From contig JAJYGY010000246.1 in the NCBI GenBank assembly GCA_021790555.1, forward strand, positions 1-8,316: a stretch of 8,316 nucleotides of DNA. The letters are read 5' to 3'. The DNA is from a bacterium (GTDB lineage: Bacteria > Oederibacteriota > JAJYGY01). Numbering within the stretch: position 1 is the stretch's first letter; each line of letters begins with the position of its first letter. The notes below the pieces were generated by a model. The model ran no database searches and was not told the origin of the DNA. It was given only the letters and a program-made list of their open reading frames with translations. This document shows positions 5,448 through 8,316 of this stretch, piece after piece. The translations under genes and the position numbers were made by a program.

Positions 5448-6602
5448 CTAGGCCCGGTTGGACGAGGCGATGGCCAGCTGGTAGAACCGCACCAGCTTCT
5501 TGGCCAGGCGCTCGGCCGAGTATTCCTCGGCCTTGGCCAGGGCCTCGCGGCTCTTTTCGGCGCGCAGGGCCCCGTCCGTGGCCAGGCGCGCGATCTTGTC
5601 GGCCAGGTCCTGGGCCTCGGGCTCGGCCAGCAGCCCGCCCCGGTCGCCCCGCATCAGTTCACCCGGCCCCAGGGCGTCCACGGCCACGGCCGGGGTCCCC
5701 TGGGCCATGGCCTCCAGCAGCACCATGCCCTGGGTCTCGGACTGCGAGGCGAAGACGAAAAGCTGCGAGGCGGCGAAAAGGTCGATGACCCTCTCCCGCG
5801 CCAGGTACCCGGTGAAGTGCACGCGCTCCTTCAGCCCCAGGTCCGCGGCCAGCTGGACCAGGCTGTCGCGTTCCGGCCCGTCCCCGGCCACCACCAGGTG
5901 GGCGTCGGGCACCCGTGAACGCGCCTCCCGCATGGCCTTCAGCAGCAGGTCGAAGCTCTTCTCCCTGCCCAGGCGCCCGGCCGTGGCGAACAGGGGAACG
6001 CCCTCGGGGATGCCCAGCTCGGACCGGGCCTGCCAGCCGCTGGGCTTCATGTTGTGCAGGTCGATGCCCGTGGGCAGCAGCTCGATGCGGCTGGTGATGC
6101 CGTAGCGCAGCAGGGCGTCCTTGATGGGCAGGGTGGGGCACAACACGATGGGGAAGCGGTTGGACCACAGCCGGGTCAGGTTCTTGTGCAGGCGGAAATA
6201 GAACCAGCGCGGGCCCGGCAGGTAGTGCAGGTAGGGTTCGAAGAAGGTGTGGTAGGTGAAGACCGCGGGGATGGAGTACTTGCGGGCCAGGTGGGCCCCC
6301 ATCAGCCCCAGGCCGAAGGGGGCCTGGATGTGGATGATGTCCAGGCCCAGGGCGGGGATGTCGCGCTGGCGGAAGCCCCCCTTGGCCCAGGGCAGCACCC
6401 ACTTGTATTCGGGCTGGCCGAAATAGGAGATGCCGTAGAAGCGGTAGACCCTTTCGGGGTCGGGCCCGGACCCGGCCAGGGCCGGCGCGAAGATGTGGAC
6501 CTCGTGCCCCAGGAGCCGCAGTTGCTCGGCGTAGATCTTGACCGAGGTGACCACGCCGTTGGTCTGAGGCGAATAGGTGTCCGTGAAGATTCCTACCTTC
6601 AT
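5448..6602 (-). CDS. GT4-family (GT-B fold) glycosyltransferase
   Basis: A 384-residue retaining glycosyltransferase of family GT4, with two Rossmann-like halves. The N-terminal half opens with MKVGIFTDTYSPQTNGV, with the usual TNGV loop at 14-17, and carries the acceptor side, including TYHTFFEPYLHY (116-127). The C-terminal donor-binding half has AGRLGREKSFD (208-218, R210 and K215), GDGPER (240-245) and SETQGMVLLEAM with the EX7E pair E289 and E297. The opening and the acceptor-side region resemble enzymes that glucosylate diacylglycerol, so a membrane-lipid acceptor is plausible but inferred. There is no signal peptide or membrane helix. The ATG at 6602 follows GGAGGGGAG. The gene begins 51 nt after proS and is followed closely by the cupin gene. 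Confidence 0.88.
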   Translation of the reverse strand: MKVGIFTDTYSPQTNGVVTSVKIYAEQLRLLGHEVHIFAPALAGSGPDPERVYRFYGISYFGQPEYKWVLPWAKGGFRQRDIPALGLDIIHIQAPFGLGLMGAHLARKYSIPAVFTYHTFFEPYLHYLPGPRWFYFRLHKNLTRLWSNRFPIVLCPTLPIKDALLRYGITSRIELLPTGIDLHNMKPSGWQARSELGIPEGVPLFATAGRLGREKSFDLLLKAMREARSRVPDAHLVVAGDGPERDSLVQLAADLGLKERVHFTGYLARERVIDLFAASQLFVFASQSETQGMVLLEAMAQGTPAVAVDALGPGELMRGDRGGLLAEPEAQDLADKIARLATDGALRAEKSREALAKAEEYSAERLAKKLVRFYQLAIASSNRA

Positions 6603-6624
6603 GTCCGCGCGCTCCCCTCCGGAT

Positions 6625-6639
6625 TCCCGGACCCCGGGA
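6625..6639. other. Small GC-rich hairpin between proS and the glycosyltransferase
   Basis: TCCCGG and CCGGGA form a 6-bp stem around a 3-nt loop in the 51-nt gap. There is no T-run on either strand, so it is not a standard terminator. It could be an RNA-stability or partial pausing element, or chance in GC-rich DNA. Confidence 0.25.
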
Positions 6640-6653
6640 CGGTCAAGGCTGCC

Positions 6654-8147
6654 TCAATAGGACCTTCCGAAAACCACCTGCCGGTCGGCCGGCCTGCCGG
6701 TGAGCACGCAGGCGCCCCCGCCGCCGGGCTGGTCGAAGGGCACGCAGCGGATGGTGACCCCCAGCTCGTCCAGGGGCGCCAGGCTGGACTCGTCCCCGCA
6801 CCACCAGGCCCGCGCGAATCCCGGGGCGCCGTTGCCCAGGAACTCCGCCTTGCGGCCGAAATGCTCCTTCAGCCCGGCCAGGTCCCGGATGTCCGCGCGG
6901 ATGGAGGAGTCGCGCAGGGCCCGGGCCTGGCGGAACAGCTCGGCCTGGATCCTTTCCAGCTCGGCGGCGGCCTCCTCGACGAAGGCGTCCACCTTGGAGA
7001 AGCGCTTGGCCTTCAGGTCCAGGCGGCCGGCCCAGGCCACCTCCCCCTTCTCCATGTCGCGCGGGCCGGCCTCCACCAGCAAGGGGGCGCCCTTCTTGAT
7101 CCAGTCCCAGCGCTTGTCCTGGGACTTGCGGTCGCGGCGGTCCACCTTCACGCGCAGGCCCTCGCCCAGGGCGGTCTTTTCGGAAAGGCGGGCGGCAAGC
7201 CGGTCGCAGTATTCCATCACCGGGGCCTGGTCCTTCTCCTCGCGGATGATGGGCACGATCACCACCTGGCTGGGGGCCAGGGCCGGCGGCAGGCGCAGGC
7301 CGTCGTCGTCTCCGTGGGCCATGATGAGGGCGCCGATCAGGCGCGTGGAGACGCCCCAGCTGGTGGTGTAGGCGTGCTCCAGGGCCCCCTCGCGGTTCTG
7401 GAAGCGGATCCCCGAGGCCTTGGAGAAGGCCTGCCCCAGGTAGTGCGAGGTGCCGGCCTGCAGGGCCTTGCCGTCCTGCATCATGGCCTCGATGCAGTAG
7501 GTGTTGACCGCCCCGGGGAAGCGCTCGCCCTCGGTCTTTTCTCCCGTGATCACGGGCAGGGCCATGGGGCCCTCGGCCAGCTCGCGGTAGACCTCGAGCA
7601 TCCGGCGGGTCTCCTCCATGGCCTCCTGGGACGTGGCGTGGGCGGTGTGGCCCTCCTGCCAGAGGAACTCGGTGGTGCGCAAAAAGAGGCGCGGGCGCAG
7701 CTCCCAGCGCACCACGTTGGCCCACTGGTTGACCAGCACGGGAAGGTCGCGGTAGGACTGGATCCAGCGCGCGAAGCTGTCGGCGATGATGGTCTCCGAG
7801 GTGGGCCGCACCACCAGGGGCTCCTCCAGCTCGCCCTCCAGCTTGAGCTTTCCCTCCACCTGGCGCAGCCGGGTGTGGGTCACCAGGGCCATCTCCTTGG
7901 CGAAGCCGTCGATGTGGGCCGCCTCCTTCTCGAAGAAGCTCAGGGGCACGAAGAGGGGGAAGTAGCAGTTCTCGTGGCCGGTCTCGCGGATGCGCCTGTC
8001 CAGCAGCGACTTCAGGCGCTCCCAGATGCCGTTGCCCCAGGGCTTGATGACCATGCAGCCCCGCACGGGCGAGTTTTCCGCCAGGTCGGCGGCCTGGACG
8101 ACTTCCTGGTACCATTCCGTGTAGTTTTTGGCGCGCGTGTTTTGCAT
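6654..8147 (-). CDS. proS: Prolyl-tRNA synthetase, archaeal/eukaryotic type (ProRS type 3)
   Basis: Charges tRNA-Pro with proline in the cytoplasm. The 497-residue length fits the short ProRS form, which lacks the large editing insertion of the E. coli type. Class II features are clear: the RPTSE loop (114-118), motif 2 around RWELRPRLFLRTTEFLWQEG (147-166), GTSHYLGQAF (232-241) and motif 3 as GVSTRLIGALIMAHGDDDG (265-283). An anticodon-binding domain (about 289-390) and a C-terminal domain follow, ending in the expected terminal Tyr (FGRSY). In the C-terminal domain only Cys450, Cys468 and Cys480 remain, with Ser and Thr where some family members have further Cys. The ATG at 8147 is preceded by AAGGGGAG. 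An in-frame GTG at 8213 would place a terminator hairpin inside the gene and is rejected. An intrinsic terminator lies about 20 nt upstream of the ribosome-binding site. Confidence 0.95.
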   Translation of the reverse strand: MQNTRAKNYTEWYQEVVQAADLAENSPVRGCMVIKPWGNGIWERLKSLLDRRIRETGHENCYFPLFVPLSFFEKEAAHIDGFAKEMALVTHTRLRQVEGKLKLEGELEEPLVVRPTSETIIADSFARWIQSYRDLPVLVNQWANVVRWELRPRLFLRTTEFLWQEGHTAHATSQEAMEETRRMLEVYRELAEGPMALPVITGEKTEGERFPGAVNTYCIEAMMQDGKALQAGTSHYLGQAFSKASGIRFQNREGALEHAYTTSWGVSTRLIGALIMAHGDDDGLRLPPALAPSQVVIVPIIREEKDQAPVMEYCDRLAARLSEKTALGEGLRVKVDRRDRKSQDKRWDWIKKGAPLLVEAGPRDMEKGEVAWAGRLDLKAKRFSKVDAFVEEAAAELERIQAELFRQARALRDSSIRADIRDLAGLKEHFGRKAEFLGNGAPGFARAWWCGDESSLAPLDELGVTIRCVPFDQPGGGGACVLTGRPADRQVVFGRSY

Positions 8148-8171
8148 GCTCTCCCCTTCCCTCCACCGGAC

Positions 8172-8201
8172 AAAAAATCGGGGCGCGAAACCTCGCGCCC
8201 C
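8172..8201 (-). terminator. Intrinsic terminator in the proS leader
   Basis: On the minus strand a perfect 9-bp stem (GGGGCGCGA and TCGCGCCCC) with a 4-nt GGTT loop is followed by GA and a run of six T (8172-8177). This is a strong Rho-independent terminator by eye. It ends about 15 nt before the proS ribosome-binding site (8151-8158) and 24 nt before the ATG. It either ends transcription of a gene beyond the right edge or works as an attenuator in the proS leader. On the plus strand the stem is followed by CAAATGA, so it is not bidirectional. Confidence 0.8.
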
Positions 8202-8215
8202 AAATGAGGCCACTC

Positions 8216-8244
8216 AATATACACGAAGCGGGCTTGAAACCTAA
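8216..8244 (-). promoter_or_regulatory. Weak candidate promoter upstream of the proS terminator
   Basis: The minus strand has TATATT (8216-8221), five of six matches to the -10 consensus, with TTAGGT (8239-8244) at 17 nt, a poor -35 match. Transcription would begin near 8209, just before the terminator hairpin, and give a proS leader of about 60 nt. It is the only promoter-like sequence I see between the right edge and proS. Confidence 0.25.
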
Positions 8245-8269
8245 GGCTAAAGTGGGGGGGAAGGCGGAG

Positions 8270-8296
8270 GCCCGGGCGGGGGATCCCCGCCCGGGC
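8270..8296. other. Long GC-only hairpin near the right edge
   Basis: Perfect 12-bp arms GCCCGGGCGGGG (8270-8281) and CCCCGCCCGGGC (8285-8296) flank a 3-nt loop. One bulged G lets the stem extend by three more pairs (GGA with TCC). Neither strand has a T-run after it, so it is not a classical terminator. A minus-strand TGA at 8309-8311 could be the stop codon of a gene beyond the edge, in which case the hairpin would sit in that gene's 3' end. Confidence 0.5.
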
Positions 8297-8316
8297 TCCT
8301 GGCGGGGGTCAGCGCG

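Noticed and set aside
6054..8207. A 717-codon open frame on the plus strand
   Set aside because: It is antisense to proS and the glycosyltransferase, is rich in Gly, Gln, His and Val, and has no recognisable motif. It is a shadow frame.
8012..8224. Leader peptide frame starting at a GTG near 8224, upstream of proS
   Set aside because: Checked as a possible proline-rich attenuator peptide. It reads through the terminator hairpin and into proS out of frame, has no ribosome-binding site and is not enriched in Pro.
8148..8316. T-box riboswitch in front of proS
   Set aside because: The conserved T-box sequence is absent and the leader that can be seen is too short for the specifier and antiterminator domains.

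Overview
The window is a compact, high-GC bacterial chromosomal segment. All ten protein genes I can support lie on the minus strand, so it reads right to left. Most starts are preceded by strong purine-rich Shine-Dalgarno sequences. The gene set (archaeal/eukaryotic-type prolyl-tRNA synthetase, GT4 glycosyltransferase, three-gene ABC-2 exporter, PHP phosphatase, Phd/PIN toxin-antitoxin pair) and two short motifs that I recall as dispersed intergenic repeats fit an environmental bacterium, perhaps of deltaproteobacterial type. The taxonomic guess is weak. I see no transposase, integrase, CRISPR array, tRNA or rRNA.

Right end (8148-8316): a non-coding leader with a very GC-rich hairpin (8270-8296) and a textbook intrinsic terminator (8172-8201) about 20 nt before the ribosome-binding site of proS. 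No promoter fits between that terminator and proS, so proS is either read through it or controlled by attenuation.

Centre (1766-8147): seven tightly spaced genes, gaps of 58 nt or less, that could form one transcription unit: proS, a GT4 glycosyltransferase, a small cupin, an ABC exporter (ATPase, permease 1, permease 2; the permeases overlap by 4 nt as GTGA), and an isochorismatase-fold hydrolase with Val where the catalytic Cys should be. The ABC trio matches the COG4586/COG4587/COG3694 arrangement. Its substrate cannot be read from the sequence.

Left part (1029-1765): a toxin-antitoxin module with its own promoter (TTGCCA-17 nt-TATCCT). Beside it lies a perfect 12-bp palindrome with a central TGTACA, the core reported for YefM operators. 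The antitoxin is Phd/YefM-like, the toxin is a PIN-domain RNase, and the two genes overlap by 53 nt.

Far left (1-975): a near-symmetrical bidirectional terminator (945-974), a PHP-domain histidinol-phosphatase that probably starts at a TTG behind a strong ribosome-binding site, and a good extended -10 promoter (69-98) firing out of the left edge.

Overall this is mostly ordinary housekeeping and accessory sequence. The points worth a second look are the TGTACA operator of the TA module, the terminator in the proS leader, the Cys-less hydrolase and the two dispersed-repeat-like motifs. I did not find a clearly new multi-gene system.
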